Source of the DNA: Heliocidaris erythrogramma | Lineage: Eukaryota; Echinodermata; Echinoidea; Camarodonta; Echinometridae | NCBI GenBank assembly: GCA_025617745.1 | Contig: CM046870.1 | Coordinates: 11,336,410 to 11,400,409 of the forward strand | DNA length: 64,000 bases | Direction of reading: 5' to 3' | Shown: positions 11,372 to 23,510 of the stretch, one piece after another | Layout: every line of letters begins with the position of its first letter | Numbering within the stretch: the stretch's first letter is position 1 | Notes under the pieces: model-generated | Databases searched by the model: none | What the model saw: only the letters and a program-made list of their open reading frames with translations | What the model was told of the DNA's origin: nothing | Made by a program: the position numbers and the translations under genes

Positions 11372-11657
11372 TTAGATAGGGGATAGAACCACTGAATGGT
11401 TCGAACTCAAGTGCATAGATACCTTTTTCTTTTTAAGTTGTTTGTATATGTACAATATGTTATGCTTGATTTTCTTTTTTAGAAGTTATAGTAGTTTTGA
11501 AGCATAACATATTGATTTATTAATGACTTATTGCTGATTTCTGTTAATTTATGTATATGTAAATATATATATATATATATATATATATTGATTGATTGTT
11601 ATGTATTGTGTTGATATCATATGGAATCAATAAAAGATTACTGAAAAACAAAAAAAG
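10320..11657 (+). pseudogene. Decayed Tx1/L1-like LINE, 3' end of ORF2 and 3' UTR
   Basis: Several frames carry recognisable non-LTR ORF2 C-terminal sequence broken by frameshifts and stops. Near 10430-10600: IFNNKLVRFKG and LRHIIGNDGKL. Near 10743-10850: LIKKEGFEPLVFERMERNYG. From about 10880 to the TAA at 11299-11301: FRFGFVASDLCSFCEKEEEE then YKHLFYSCEYAQLIWE. The CxxC...HxxxxC spacing is the zinc-binding knuckle at the end of many L1/Tx1 reverse transcriptases. The 3' UTR holds a 36-nt G run, a (TA)n run, an AATAAA near 11628 and an A-rich tail at 11646-11657. It is 5'-truncated and inactive. Confidence 0.8.
11335..11370. repeat. Poly(G) tract, 36 nt
   Basis: Uninterrupted G run inside the LINE 3' UTR. 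Confidence 0.9.
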
Positions 11658-11659
11658 TA

Positions 11660-11830
11660 CCTATAATGAAAATATCGTGATCGTTATCGTTACCAGACAA
11701 ATGTGACAAGCCCTTAACTTTGACCCTTCATAGACAATAGTTTCGGACCCGCCAAAAACAATATGAAATGAAACGTCGATTTTTCCACGGAAAGTTGTTT
11801 TTCTAGTTAATATATTCGTAGAGAAGTGAA
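11660..11830. repeat. Dispersed repeat, copy 1
   Basis: Shares CATAGA...TAGTTTSGGACCCGCC and ACAATATGAAATGAAACG with 16190-16300, same orientation. Its edges are unclear and it codes for nothing visible. Confidence 0.5.
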
Positions 11831-11869
11831 AGTTGTATTTCCTTCTATATACCACTGTATTCATACATT

Positions 11870-12516
11870 TCTATATTTTGAATGATTAAATCTATATATC
11901 AAATTCTATATATTGTAATAAGCAGTGTTGCTTCCGAGTCCAAGTACGACATAGTGCTTCAATATAAATTAAATGTACTAGATTTAACACACTTCTTTCT
12001 TCGCTCTAAGATCACTCTATTAGAATTTAGAAGGCATCAATCCATCAAGTCACTCAAGCAAGCAATCAATAAATAAAAATCCCACAATCAATAAACCAAT
12101 CAGAAAAACCTTATCAAAGTAATTATGATCTATGAATCAGTAACTGATTGAAAAGGGGAAAAATCATAAATTTCACAATCAAATTGATGAACGTAACTTT
12201 TAAGCTATATGCATAAAAACACGGAATGCTATGATAAAATGATCCAGTAATAATATCGAAGCACCAACAAAACAGGAGTCATCAGTGAACAAAGATGTGA
12301 CAGTTGAAATTTCTAATACAAACAGAACATCTTGACCAAATTTAGTATAATATTGTATCCCATATTGTTTCTGACCTATATATGTCTATATCTATAGCAA
12401 GTCAAACACAGGCGGGCAAAAGAAGTTTACCTGAGGTCCCCCCCCCCCCCCAATTCCACTCATTACTACCATTCGTGTCTGAGAGTGATTTTAATGGATG
12501 CGTATGCTATATACAT
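11870..12516. other. No gene recognised
   Basis: AT-rich sequence with a C run near 12440. Nothing coding or structured stands out. Confidence 0.4.
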
Positions 12517-12518
12517 TA

Positions 12519-13288
12519 ATGGCCCAGTCACAATGTCGGCGATCTGTCGGGGATTAGTTTTGGCCGGGGGTCGTCGTAGAAAATAAAGAATCCTTGAACA
12601 ATCCTAGCAATAATCCTAATAAAAGTGGAGCAGTCACATTGTCTGAGATTTTTTCAAGGATTTTGACCCGGTTTTGTCGAAAAATCGTGGGATTAGCCTC
12701 CGATCGCCTCCGATTGCATCGGAGGGGATCGGAGACGATATCTGCGAGCGTCTTTCCTTTTAAAATTATATGTGGGGGAAAAGGAGGGTTTCTTGACCTC
12801 GGTCATCTGTATTTCTCCCTGTACACTGTAGCGTGGTATCCCTCATCTGGTTGTACATAGAACAGTCACTTCAACTCTGCAGAGAAGCTGGTGCTGATTC
12901 CGCCCCAGAGGCTCCGTGTGGGCCGTGTTGCAGAGTTGAGGGCCAGGCTGAATCTCAACCTGAATTTCCAATCCCACACAGAATCCTGCGACTAGTCTCA
13001 GATTATTCGGAGGACGCCTCCGATTAATCGGAGGGCATCGTAGGTCATCGGAGATTATGTCTGGGATGCCCAAAATGGGTGAAAAATCTTGCGAGCAATC
13101 TTAAAATTTAAGTTCAAAGTTGGGGACCGCGACGGGTGTGGCGATGCCTAAAAAATCTGCGACAAGCCGCAGGCGTCCGGAGAGCGCCTCCGACGGGTGC
13201 AAAATCGTGAGATCTGTCTCAAGATTGTTAAAATTTCCCGGGTTTTACCCATCGCCGACGCATCGCAACTGATTTGTGACTGGCCCAT
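12519..13288. mobile_element. Non-autonomous DNA transposon, 770 bp, TA target
   Basis: The ends are a 15-bp inverted repeat with one mismatch, ATGGCCCAGTCACAA and ATGGGCCAGTCACAA inward. Both sides are flanked by TA (12517-12518, 13289-13290). The interior is GC-rich and full of short CCTCCGAT/ATCGGAGG inverted motifs, and has no transposase. TA flanks fit the Tc1/mariner-like or other TA-target groups. Confidence 0.8.
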
Positions 13289-13290
13289 TA

Positions 13291-14436
13291 GCAGACACCA
13301 AACTTGTCCGTCCTCCTAAAGAGAAATTTTTACAGGAATACGTGAAGTTCTGATGGAAAATTTTGCTTTTCGACCAGGTGTATGAAAACCTTTGGGCCTA
13401 ACTGTACCTGTCGCTTCTGTATTCCATTGAAATCATTCTAGCTCATGAATTTTTAATGAAATCACCCCTGACACACGTTAGGTTGATATCTCATTTGTAA
13501 ATTGTTATAAATATGCATTCAAAATGTCTTTTAAGTACAAGAAGCAACGGAAAATATTCCAAAAAGATTTTGATGCAACTGGTGATTTTAATTGAACTGG
13601 TGATTTATTTCATCTCATTCATATTTCAATCATTGTGACGTAAGCAGAATCATCTAGGAAACAAATAAACATTCATGAAAATAACAACGATAATTCAACT
13701 CTTCAAATGTCCATTTAAAGTTAAGCAACAATTGACACCAAACATATGTTTTTCCTAATATCCACCCTTAGGCCTATATATTTATGAATATTGCTTAACA
13801 TGTTTAGATTTCTCCCCATATTTTGATTGCATTTGATATGGCCATTAGGCCTCAGTAAAAGAGATATAAAGACAGTAAATTACCTTAACATTTATGTCAA
13901 TAACATTGATCTTAACTGTTAACACCATTTTGTAACAAGAATTGTAGGTGATTTGAAAGCTTGCCCTAAACAGTTCAGGCGGCAGGTATACGCTTATTTT
14001 GCACTGATTCTTTTCAACGCACTCTTTTTAAACATTATAAAAATGATACGCCCTATATTTAATGATCATAACTTTTTATAATTTTTGCCTAGATTCTTGT
14101 TAAATTCATAATAAGTTAGGTGATACTGCTGCTACAAAATACCATACGAAATTACAGTGAGGATGGTTAATTACTTTTTAAGATGTTTACTTTAATTTTA
14201 AGATGTTACCGATCAAATTCTCGTTGCATTTTTTAGACACCCGTATGTAAATGGGGGTAAAATAAGACTTACTGCTTCATTTACAATTTCTATTTTGTTT
14301 TCTTCTGCCGTTTGCCTCTCTCACAATACATAATCTCATCCGAACATACAAACAAACACATAGGTGTAGCCAGAGGGTACAAAGCGGACCCACCAAGTTG
14401 TTTATCCCCTGAAAAAATGTCATCCACTGAAGTGTG
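13291..14436. other. No gene recognised
   Basis: AT-rich sequence. I found no open frame with splice signals, no RNA gene and no clear repeat ends. Confidence 0.4.
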
Positions 14437-14438
14437 TA

Positions 14439-15069
14439 CACTGTAAAAAATAACTGTAAAACTACAGGTTTCCTGGCCCTTGAAATTACAAGTTATTGCC
14501 GTCATTTCAATTTTACAGGCTTTTTCCTGTAAAACAACAGCAAGTTTGTTGGTTTACCGGAAATCAGCATTTATTTTCAATCGCCCGATAAGAAACACCG
14601 TTAAAAAACATTTTCTCATATTTTAACAAGTTACCCTGTTAAATTACCAAATATGTGGGAAAACACTTATATGAATATTCAAGAATTTTTAGTAAGCGTA
14701 TGGTTTGGGGTTGCCCGATTTAGTAACTGTCACAAAAGGAATAAAAAACTATAAGGTGCATATAAATGATTGCATTAAATTGAATTAACTAGATAGGATA
14801 TGTTTAGGATAGGATAGATTAAGGTAGAGAATAGGATAGATAGATTAAGGTAGAGAATAGAGAATATGATAACATAAAGCATGGCTATACACTAATAACT
14901 GTAAAACTACAGACTTTCTGGCTTTCCTTGAGACTGACTACAAATTATTTTAAATTTGTTTCTTTACATTATTCTGTAATTTTACGCGATGTTGTAAAAT
15001 AACGTGCATTCCTGGCGTCCCGACTGCCAAGAAATTTCCCGTAAAAAAACGGAATTATTTTTTACAGTG
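14439..15069. mobile_element. MITE, 631 bp, perfect 15-bp TIR, TA target
   Basis: Perfect inverted termini CACTGTAAAAAATAA, flanked by TA at 14437-14438 and 15070-15071. The interior has an AGGATA/AGATAG-rich stretch (about 14790-14870) and repeats TGTAAAACTACAG-type motifs. There is no ORF of note. Termini resemble those of the larger element at 57065-58834 (CACTCTTAAAAATG). Confidence 0.85.
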
Positions 15070-15564
15070 TAGGTGTGTGTGTGTGTGTGTTTGTGCAACT
15101 ATGTGACTCTGCTGTGTGATTTTACCCATTTGTTTTGCCGTTAAATGTTATAAGTATCAAGTAGCATTAAATTATTTGAATATTTGCCATGATATTGTCA
15201 ACATACATTTAGAAAGATCTATGAAGTCTTGAAGAAAAAAATGTTTGATCTCTATTAGAAAAGTATCGGTCTGGATAACTAACCTGTCCGGACACACAAC
15301 GTGTAGATTAAATTGTCTTCCATTTCCGTTTTTAAAACCCACCTTGTTTTTACTCTATCAAAGCGACCCTCATTATAGCTCACCTTAGCTACACGTTCGT
15401 TGCTGTTTTAACCGTCGTATCCTTCGATGATCACTACAACTTTGTTGGAAGAAGAACAATGCATCAATCAACTTGTAAGCTGTGCGTCAGGTACAGTCAA
15501 GATGGCGTCTAGTTGTTCACCGTCCAATTTAGAACTACTGAGCAATGTGCATTGACGTACCTTA

Positions 15565-15697
15565 TACCTCAGTCACACTGCCAAACCGACTACACATCGA
15601 CTCCAAACCGATCGATTCTTTTCTATTGGGGGTAATGTAAGTTTTTGTTTGGTCTGTCGTCGGTCTGATGTCGATCTCGTTGGTGTGACTTGGGGTA
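15565..15697. mobile_element. Short MITE, 133 bp
   Basis: Ends are inverted repeats TACCTCAGTCACAC and TACCCCAAGTCACAC, flanked by TTA on both sides (15562-15564, 15698-15700). A related end (TACCTTAGTCATACC) occurs near 18146. The interior carries CGATCGATTC and related short inverted motifs and no gene. Confidence 0.65.
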
Positions 15698-16189
15698 TTA
15701 ACAACAGAGCAACTATCATGCATGCATGTATTCAATGCAGAAATATGGCAAGTCAGAAGAAAAGTCAGAAGAAAATGCTGACAAAAGATAGGCACCGCTG
15801 CTTTTTTTGAATAAAATGAATATGAATAGCAGGCTTTAAACATCGAAATGTATTCGCATGACTCATGGGGTAAGAATGATTTTGCTTTTCAATGTGCTGT
15901 TTATGTTCTCATTGGTCTGTATTCATAAAAGCGGAATTTGTTAAATCTGGTTTAATTTCAGGATAGTGTATCCCTTTGCGATGTTTTCCAAACATCAGAA
16001 TACTTGCAAGGATCAGCATCATACCATAACAATAACGAGTATGTTTTTAATAAAATTGGTGGGGAAAACCCCATAGTTAAGTTTTTGTAGTATTCTTTTT
16101 GTGAACAATTAAAAAAAAAAATCAAAGTTAGTCCCAGGACGGATTTAGTGGACAAATCAATTGGTAAGACTGATTTCGGTGCAGAAACA

Positions 16190-16300
16190 TAAATTTTCCT
16201 ACAGATCACAAAATATTGACTTTGACGCTCCATAGATAGTTTGGGACCCGCCAAAACAATATGAAATGAAACGGAAAGTTGTGTTTCCACTTTCTATATT
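16190..16300. repeat. Dispersed repeat, copy 2
   Basis: Same orientation partner of 11660-11830: GGACCCGCC then ACAATATGAAATGAAACG. Confidence 0.5.
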
Positions 16301-17157
16301 CAGAGTCAATAACGGTAAGGAGATTTTCCATTAAAAAAATACAAAATGAAGGTACACCCAACAAATTCCCTATAACCTACACGAACACGCAACATAAAGT
16401 ATAGGGGGTACATTTAATTGACAATCTAGTTCTCGTTATCTGTGACTGTCTGTGAGGTCTTTCCAGCTCTTAAATCATATGTCATTAGGTGTAACCATTT
16501 TTCTTTTCAATGTTCTCTTTAATTGTGTAGTAGGATAAAGTGGTCCCCGTAAATCCTGAGGGCAGCAATCAATGGGAAAGTTCCCTATTTCTGTCTTCCC
16601 TTCCAGCCTTCGATGACTTTCATTTTCGGTCCGGGGGGGGGGGGGGGGGGTGGGTTTGCACAATGACAAGCAGCATGCCTCAGTTGGATCCTAGCTTTGT
16701 GCTTGCATACACGCTTATTAAAGCCGGAATGATTATTGCCAATGCAATGAGAAAGAAATTTGACATATGCAAAAAAACTTAGGCGACTCTCTTTAAAATT
16801 GAATTGTGAGCACTGAATATTAGAGAATGATGGTGCATAGCTCTATCGAAGATCCCTGTTGCTCTCTTCCCTTTTGAAATCTTTGCAAAGGTTGAAAAAA
16901 AAAATGTTTCCGGAGACCATCCACGACTAGGGCTCGGAGGTGGGCTAGTGGTTTAAAAATACTGTCAGATGAACAAATTTTCAACCTTTATTGATTAAGT
17001 TTTTTGTGTTGTTTATGTATAGAAATTTTCATAAATGTACATAGATATACAATTCATAGTCAACCACCGCAAAAATGAAAAAAAAAATAAATAAAGAATT
17101 CACAGGGAGGAAACCACTAGTAAATATGTTATTATTTTTTTTATTAGCAATGATTGG
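16301..17157. other. No gene; poly(G) run
   Basis: Holds a G run at about 16632-16650 and A-rich pieces. Short ORFs here look random. Confidence 0.4.
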
Positions 17158-17690
17158 TATTGTAAATCTAAAATGAGACCACTGTTGTGAATATTGGAGC
17201 AAAATTTGACAATGTTTTCAGATTCTCTATTCCATCCACGAAATCTAGTATGAATAAATGGAATGGAAATGTTTGCATCATTCCAGAGAGATTTTTTTTA
17301 AAGGATTTCAATACTCCTTTCCAGTTTTTGTTCCTATTTACTGCGGTGTTCATATGCACCTCATTTTATCCTATGTCTATGTAATGAGGATGTTTTTTTA
17401 TCCCATACATGTTATTTTGTTCTTATACAGAATGGTCAGGGTTTTTTTTTCAAAATGCAAAAACACAGGACCAATCTTTTACATATAGAGTATTTCAATC
17501 AAAGTTTGTTTTATTATAGATTATGTAAATACAGTATATCACTACTGATGCAAATGATGTGTGCGTATGTAAATAACAAGCACTGTTAAAAATCATGTAA
17601 ATAGAAAACAAATATGCAACAGTTGCTTCTTATTGATTTCAAAGATTAAACTGTAAATAGCAAGGGGGCCATTGACTCCTTCAAAACAGA
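17158..17690. repeat. Segmental duplication copy A, first block
   Basis: Aligns along its length with 53688-54180 (for example GTGAATATTGGAGCAAAATT and AAACTGTAAATAGCAAGG in both). No coding sequence is recognised. Confidence 0.8.
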
Positions 17691-18300
17691 GGGGGGGGGG
17701 GGGGGGGGGTTAGGGACAAAAAAAAATCGCCAAACCTTCAAATATCGCTCAGTAGGGGGTTATGGGGTCCAGTTTCCCTCCATAATTCCCTGACAAAAAA
17801 AAAAAAAAAAAAAAAGGGTCTTCATTCTAAAGGGGGGGGGGGGGGCGGCACAATCGAGATAATGGCGGATCGTCTATGGTCAAAATTCAAACTTCTCTTC
17901 CAAAAAAGGGGGGGGGGGCGGGCCGGAAATGTCCCCCCCCCCTGGATCCGCCAATGGTTTTAAGTATTATTGGAATATTAATTTTACTTTCATATGAATC
18001 GTCAAAAGAATTTAAGCCCTTATGGTTCCCAGCAGAAGACATACATCTGACTGTGATTAAGATTTCTTTTTACTTAATTTTTTATAGATGAGTTAACTTC
18101 AGAACTAACGTGTGTTCCATCATCTCACCCATCGCCTCTGCTTATACCTTAGTCATACCAATGAGGGCGGCCACCAGACCCAGCAAAAACGTGCATTACC
18201 GTAAATGGCAAAGAATCGGCTGGTTTGGAAATTGACGGTGTGTCAAAAATCGGTTGGTTAAGAGTCGGTTTGGAGTTTGGCGGTGTGGCCAAGAATATGT
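17690..18300. repeat. Poly(G)-rich insertions between duplicated blocks
   Basis: G runs near 17692, 17833 and 17908, an A run near 17795, a GGATCC-edged block (17863-17953) and a partial relative of the 15565 MITE (from about 18146). The paralogous copy at 54.2-56.2 kb is unrelated here. These look like several small insertions. Confidence 0.5.
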
Positions 18301-21300
18301 CAGTTTCGAGTCAGGTTGTCCCCTGTCTGGTGGTGTGGCCGAGATGTAACAGGATTTTTTTTTTTAAAGAAAGATGCTTGAATCGTAGTGCAATAGAACT
18401 CGTGTGTGTGCGCGTATGCCCTGTTTGTTGTAAAATAAAGATTTTCGTCTTTATACTAAATCTGTATATACATGTATGTAACAAATCGAATGATTATATA
18501 TACTGAGGATCATGTGTGCTATATGTGATGGGGTGATGCCAGTGGAAAGAGATGTAATAAAGTTAGCAATCATACAATCATATGTATGATGTCTTGTATT
18601 TATTTGATCATGGAGCATGATTACTCATGCATATTTTGCAAAGCTGATTAAAAACGAAGGGTAAAACATGATATCAGCAGGCCTGTAACTGGAGGTGCAG
18701 ACATTACATGAGAGAATTTCTTTTGCTTTTTTCTATCTAAAAATCAGGTCATCAAAAAAATGTAATTAAAACCTAACTTTTTTTTTTAATGTCAAGTTGT
18801 CAGGTTTTTAATTACATTTTTTTTAAAACATCTTTTTAAATAATTCGATGACCATATTTTTTTTTTTAATGTCAAGCTGACGTCTAGTTATAATACGGGC
18901 ATGATCAGGGTGTAATATCATTGTAAATATTAACTTAGTCACAGATAAAGTTGTGTAAGTTCAGTTTGGTCAGAGATTCTATTAAGAAGTGCATCTAAGA
19001 AAAGATGCAAATCAACTTCATGCCTTGCTGACCTTCATTAAAACTAATGAATCTCAGAACATTAAGAAAATAGAGAGAAAACAGTGATATAGAGCTTAGA
19101 AGAGGAAGCGGAGAGAGAGAGAGAGAGAGAGAGAGGGAGACAAAGAGAGGGACAAAGAGAGAGAGAGGGAGAGAGATGGCAAGAAGGGTCGTACTGCCAT
19201 GTATATCCTTAGTTTAAAAAATAATAGGAAAGAAAAAGAAAATAGAGGGGGCTACGTACACATTACAATATTTAAAAGACACACTATGCAAACGAAATTA
19301 CCAGGCTCACAGGATCTTTTAGAGCGGGGATGAGTACTTTTATTTACAATGGAAACTGACGCATAAGCAAGATAAACACCATGAAAGATACATGTATAAA
19401 CCCAAAAATGCATTAGCGAGTAAAAATCAGAAGTTTTAAAGATCACATTGCAAGAAAATCACAAATATGGCAATTAATGTATCACTAGAAACTGGGAAGC
19501 TTACAGATGGCAATCGTATAAGTTTTATGTCAACTGCGTATCTGATGATTATAAAAACAACATAAATAAAAGCTCTTCTAAGCATCTGGAATATCCGAGG
19601 ATTCGCCAGAAATATAGCGATGTTTTGATGTCGTCACACTAGGGATCGATCCTGCTTAAGCAGACGACGTCCTATAATGAATGAACGTAATTGCAATGCA
19701 ATTATTTATCAAATTATAAAGAGTTTGGTATATTTAACATGACCTTATTTCACACCATTCTAAAAGGGAAAGTGAAACTGATTCTGATAACTAAAACCGT
19801 TTGATTGTAAATACACAGGAGAAGGGTCAACTGAGCAATGAAATAAAACCCATTTTCAAATTGAAAAGCCCTCCGAATAATATCACAGATTGTATTCGTT
19901 CCCTCTTGAAACGCCGGACATGCCCCGGTGCAAGCAGCTGAAAATACAATGGCGTCTTATTTTGTTTACAAGTGACTGATTCCTTTATTTTTTTAACGCT
20001 GCATTTTTCATCAAAATAATACCATACACGAAGTTAAGAGTGAGGCAACAGACTAACATTAAGACTGACGCTAGTCAAGTAAGAGAAATAAGTGAAATAA
20101 GGAGATGACAAAACAGGCACTGAAAAATGTGTAAGATGTTATGGGACATCGTCTGCTTAGACAGGACTGGTCCTTCGTGTGTCGTCACACATCTCAGCAG
20201 CGTTCAAGGAGCTCTTCAGCTGCTATATCGGGGCTGTATTTTACCGTTTTATAATTGATAATAATCATTAATTCAAATGTTTCCAAGCGTTGAATTTGGA
20301 TAACCTTGTATAATTTATGCCATCTTTGCAATAATAAGTATTAAGCCAATATTTATTTTGATGAAATTTTCTTGCAATGTGATCTTTAAATTAGAATACA
20401 AAGTGAAACAACTAATGTAAACGCATATACCAACTTGGAATTAATAAAGGCATGTTGATGCTATAATGTATGTAGATCCTATACTAATGAAAGAAAGGGC
20501 TGTCTTAAAATATCAAAAGAATGTGGCTGTATTTTTGGTAGCGGAATATATGATTAAATAAAAGCTGTATGAGTTTTTGTTTTTCTGTCACAGTAAGCAT
20601 TTTATTCCAAAAGATATAATAGTGGTTATAATTAAACATCATGTTACAAACTATGATACATAAAAACTTCATGTTGAACCAAGAATGCAAAAACAACATA
20701 CTTTTTTCATGCTTTTTACTCGAACATATTTCACTAAATTCACTTGCATCTTTATCTAAAATGAAATCTATACCTAGAATAATAACACTAAAAGTATAAT
20801 ATAATGATACAATATAAGTAGCAGGGAAATATGTACGCATAATTATAACATGTATAATAGGACATACAAATTCACTTTAGTATCCAGAGAAATTGTTGTA
20901 ATAAAAATCTTTTCCGAATATACATTGATTAATGTGAAAGAAGTAATGAGTTTTACTTTAAAATAGCAGAGGATATTATATAAAAACGAGATGGATAATT
21001 ATCCCTGTTATATATTTATTAATAATCTTGGAATAAGCAAGAACACTATGTACAAATAAGGATTTCTGCTTCTTGTCACCTTGCTCAATGTTGCCTTGAA
21101 ATTTTAAATGTAATTACACAAAAGCCATAAAATAGGTCAGTAGTAATTCTCACAATATATTCAGGACCAAGTGACCATTATCTACGATGATCATGATGAA
21201 ATATATACCTCTAATTATAACACAAAAATATATGTGATACAATATAAGTATTCACGACAACATGTATGCATATAATATTTATAACAGAATATATACAATT

Positions 21301-23105
21301 TCACTTTAGTATGAAGGAAAAAATAATGTTATATTAATATACCTTTGCCGAATGCACTTTATGTTGTAAAGAAAGCATATCTTTTATTCTGAAATAGAAG
21401 GAAAAAATTGAAAAGAAGAGATCTTGAAAAATAACCGTCTCACGGTATGAATAATTATATAATGAACAAGACCTCAATGTAGATAGATTACTAGTTATTA
21501 ACACATTGCACAATGTTGATTTGAAATTGTATATATATGTAAATGCAATCAGATAAACACCATCAAATAGGCCGAAAGTAAAACTCTACTCTCAAAAAGG
21601 GAACAAGTGACCAGACCATGTGACCAGACAAACATTTACATATTATTATATACAGTACATAGATTGGCCTCATGCTAAATAAATCAAATGATTAAATTGA
21701 CATAAACGTAGCTTAAACATGCCATTTATTCTACGGAAAACAAAAAATAATATTGGTTAACCATTTCACCAGGCATGTGTCAAGGAATTAAACATGTCTC
21801 ATAGTCAATGGAGTATCGCTACAAACATGGCTCTTTAAATCAAGAATTCATTAAATTAACCCCCTCTGTTCCACCGAGTTTTATACAACGAAATAATTGC
21901 TTATTAGCATAAAACTGTGTAAATAAAAATATATGAAATCATTTGCTACGGAAAAAAAACTGTGATCAAGAATTCTTAATGAAAAAAAAAGAGAAAGAAA
22001 TTTGAAACGATAGAAGATAGAAGTGTGAACTATAATTGTATGATATCAATTTATTAATATGTCAATAGACGATTTATGACTGCAATCTTATATAAGTATC
22101 GCGTAAATTCATGATATTGATTGAAACAGATAAGGTAATTGCCATTTCATTATTACTGATATCTATTACCATATAAAGCAATTTACTCATGAGCGTTGCC
22201 GTTTTAATGAGCATGTAAGCTTGTTATATTGTTCCCAAATATATAATATTTATGTCAAAACACGACTGAAGCGTAAACAAACTTTTAAGCATTATATATC
22301 TAATATTAAACACAAACTAAACTGCGATTCCAAGAAAGCTAAATGTAAATATTTAGTCCAAACAGATTTGATTAGTATCTAGAAGTAGTAATATAAACAA
22401 ATTTTTCTATTTAAGATATATGTTTTATGCAATTTTACGAGGTTTTATCAGTCCGCTGTGAACTCCTGAAAGTTCATGCAGGCGTCATTTCATATCCTGT
22501 CATTGAGCATAAATAAATGGTTTGATGTTTGTCATTTATAAAATTAACGATTTCGTAATTATATTGCTTTTTAATACACTAATCTGTTCAATCAGAAGGA
22601 TTTTTTTTCAACCTGTTCAAGAACACAATAAAAGTATTCATAGCAAAGACCCAACGAATTTCAGATACCACAGTAGTCAATGTATGTTACAGAAGAAGGT
22701 ATTATCTCTCACGCAAAGTGCACATAATATTGTAAAGATTAAATACAATTTAATACATGTAATATAGGAAAGCTTAAAGAGAAGTTTGCGTTCTGGGAAA
22801 GGTGAAGACAAATTCGTGAGTTTTTTCATTCCTTTTATATCAGTCTGGAAGAAGAAGAAATAGCTGAAGTGTTCGGGCCAAACATTCATGCCACTTGTGT
22901 GCAGTCCCATATACCCTTTTCTGTGTTCAGTGCATATGCTTTTCAGCGAGACTGTGTCAATTTCCTATCCTTTTGAAGATTCCAAAACCTCACAGTATAC
23001 ACGGATTCTTATTGTACACATGATCAACCTTTCCAAATTGCTTTGAGACAGTTTCCTTCACAATGTAATCACATGACCAGAACTCAACTTTTTTTTAGAT
23101 TACGT
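18300..23105. repeat. Segmental duplication copy A, main block
   Basis: Collinear with copy B (56225-60990, interrupted by a transposon) and copy C (61005-63968). The last part, about 22780-23105, also matches 52320-52625. Shared features include the (GA)n run, the hairpin sequence near 18744-18825, and distinct blocks such as AAGGATTTCTGCTTCTTGTC. No ORF longer than 111 codons occurs and none looks conserved between copies, so it is probably non-coding spacer carried along with the TRIM-like gene next to it. Confidence 0.85.
19441..20384. mobile_element. TTAA-target MITE with proven empty site (copy 2)
   Basis: Termini form an inverted repeat, AGATCACATTGCAAGAAAAT read inward from both ends, flanked by TTAA (19436-19439 and 20386-20389, within TTTAAA). 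The paralogous copies B (about 59100) and C (about 61310) run straight through this point (TTTTTTTAAATTAGAATGC) without the element. That fixes the insertion boundaries. The interior aligns with 2520-3447. No transposase is encoded. Confidence 0.9.
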
Positions 23106-23510
23106 CACATTTGTAGAGACTAAGATCTAGGATGCAGATGACATTCCTAGCATTATATCATAAATGTATATTATGCGATGATATAAGTGGGTTGCAATAT
23201 GCCTATAATGCAGTACATGTTTTACTGCAGCGTCTAGTGGATATCAGATAAGGCTATTTTAATTTGGTTACGCAAGTGCCAATAAATCATTTCAAGCTAG
23301 ATAAAATTTTCGAATCGTAGGGACCTCAATATTGTCTCACTTTTACTGATATTTCCCATTCGGTTTATAAATATGCTCAGTATGTCATTCTGTAACTCTT
23401 CTTCACTTAAACGAAATTATTACTAACGCATCTAATGAGGGGAATTTCCTTGGTTTGCTAGCCGTGTTTCACATAATGAAACCTAATTATCAGAATTCTC
23501 TGAAACGAGT
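23106..23510. other. Downstream flank of TRIM-like gene
   Basis: AT-rich sequence between the duplicated spacer and the TRIM-like stop codon. Presumably 3' UTR or flank. No structured element is seen. Confidence 0.4.

Noticed and set aside
20505..20840. 111-codon minus-strand ORF in the duplicated spacer
   Set aside because: The equivalent frames in copies B and C are broken or different, so there is no sign of protein conservation.
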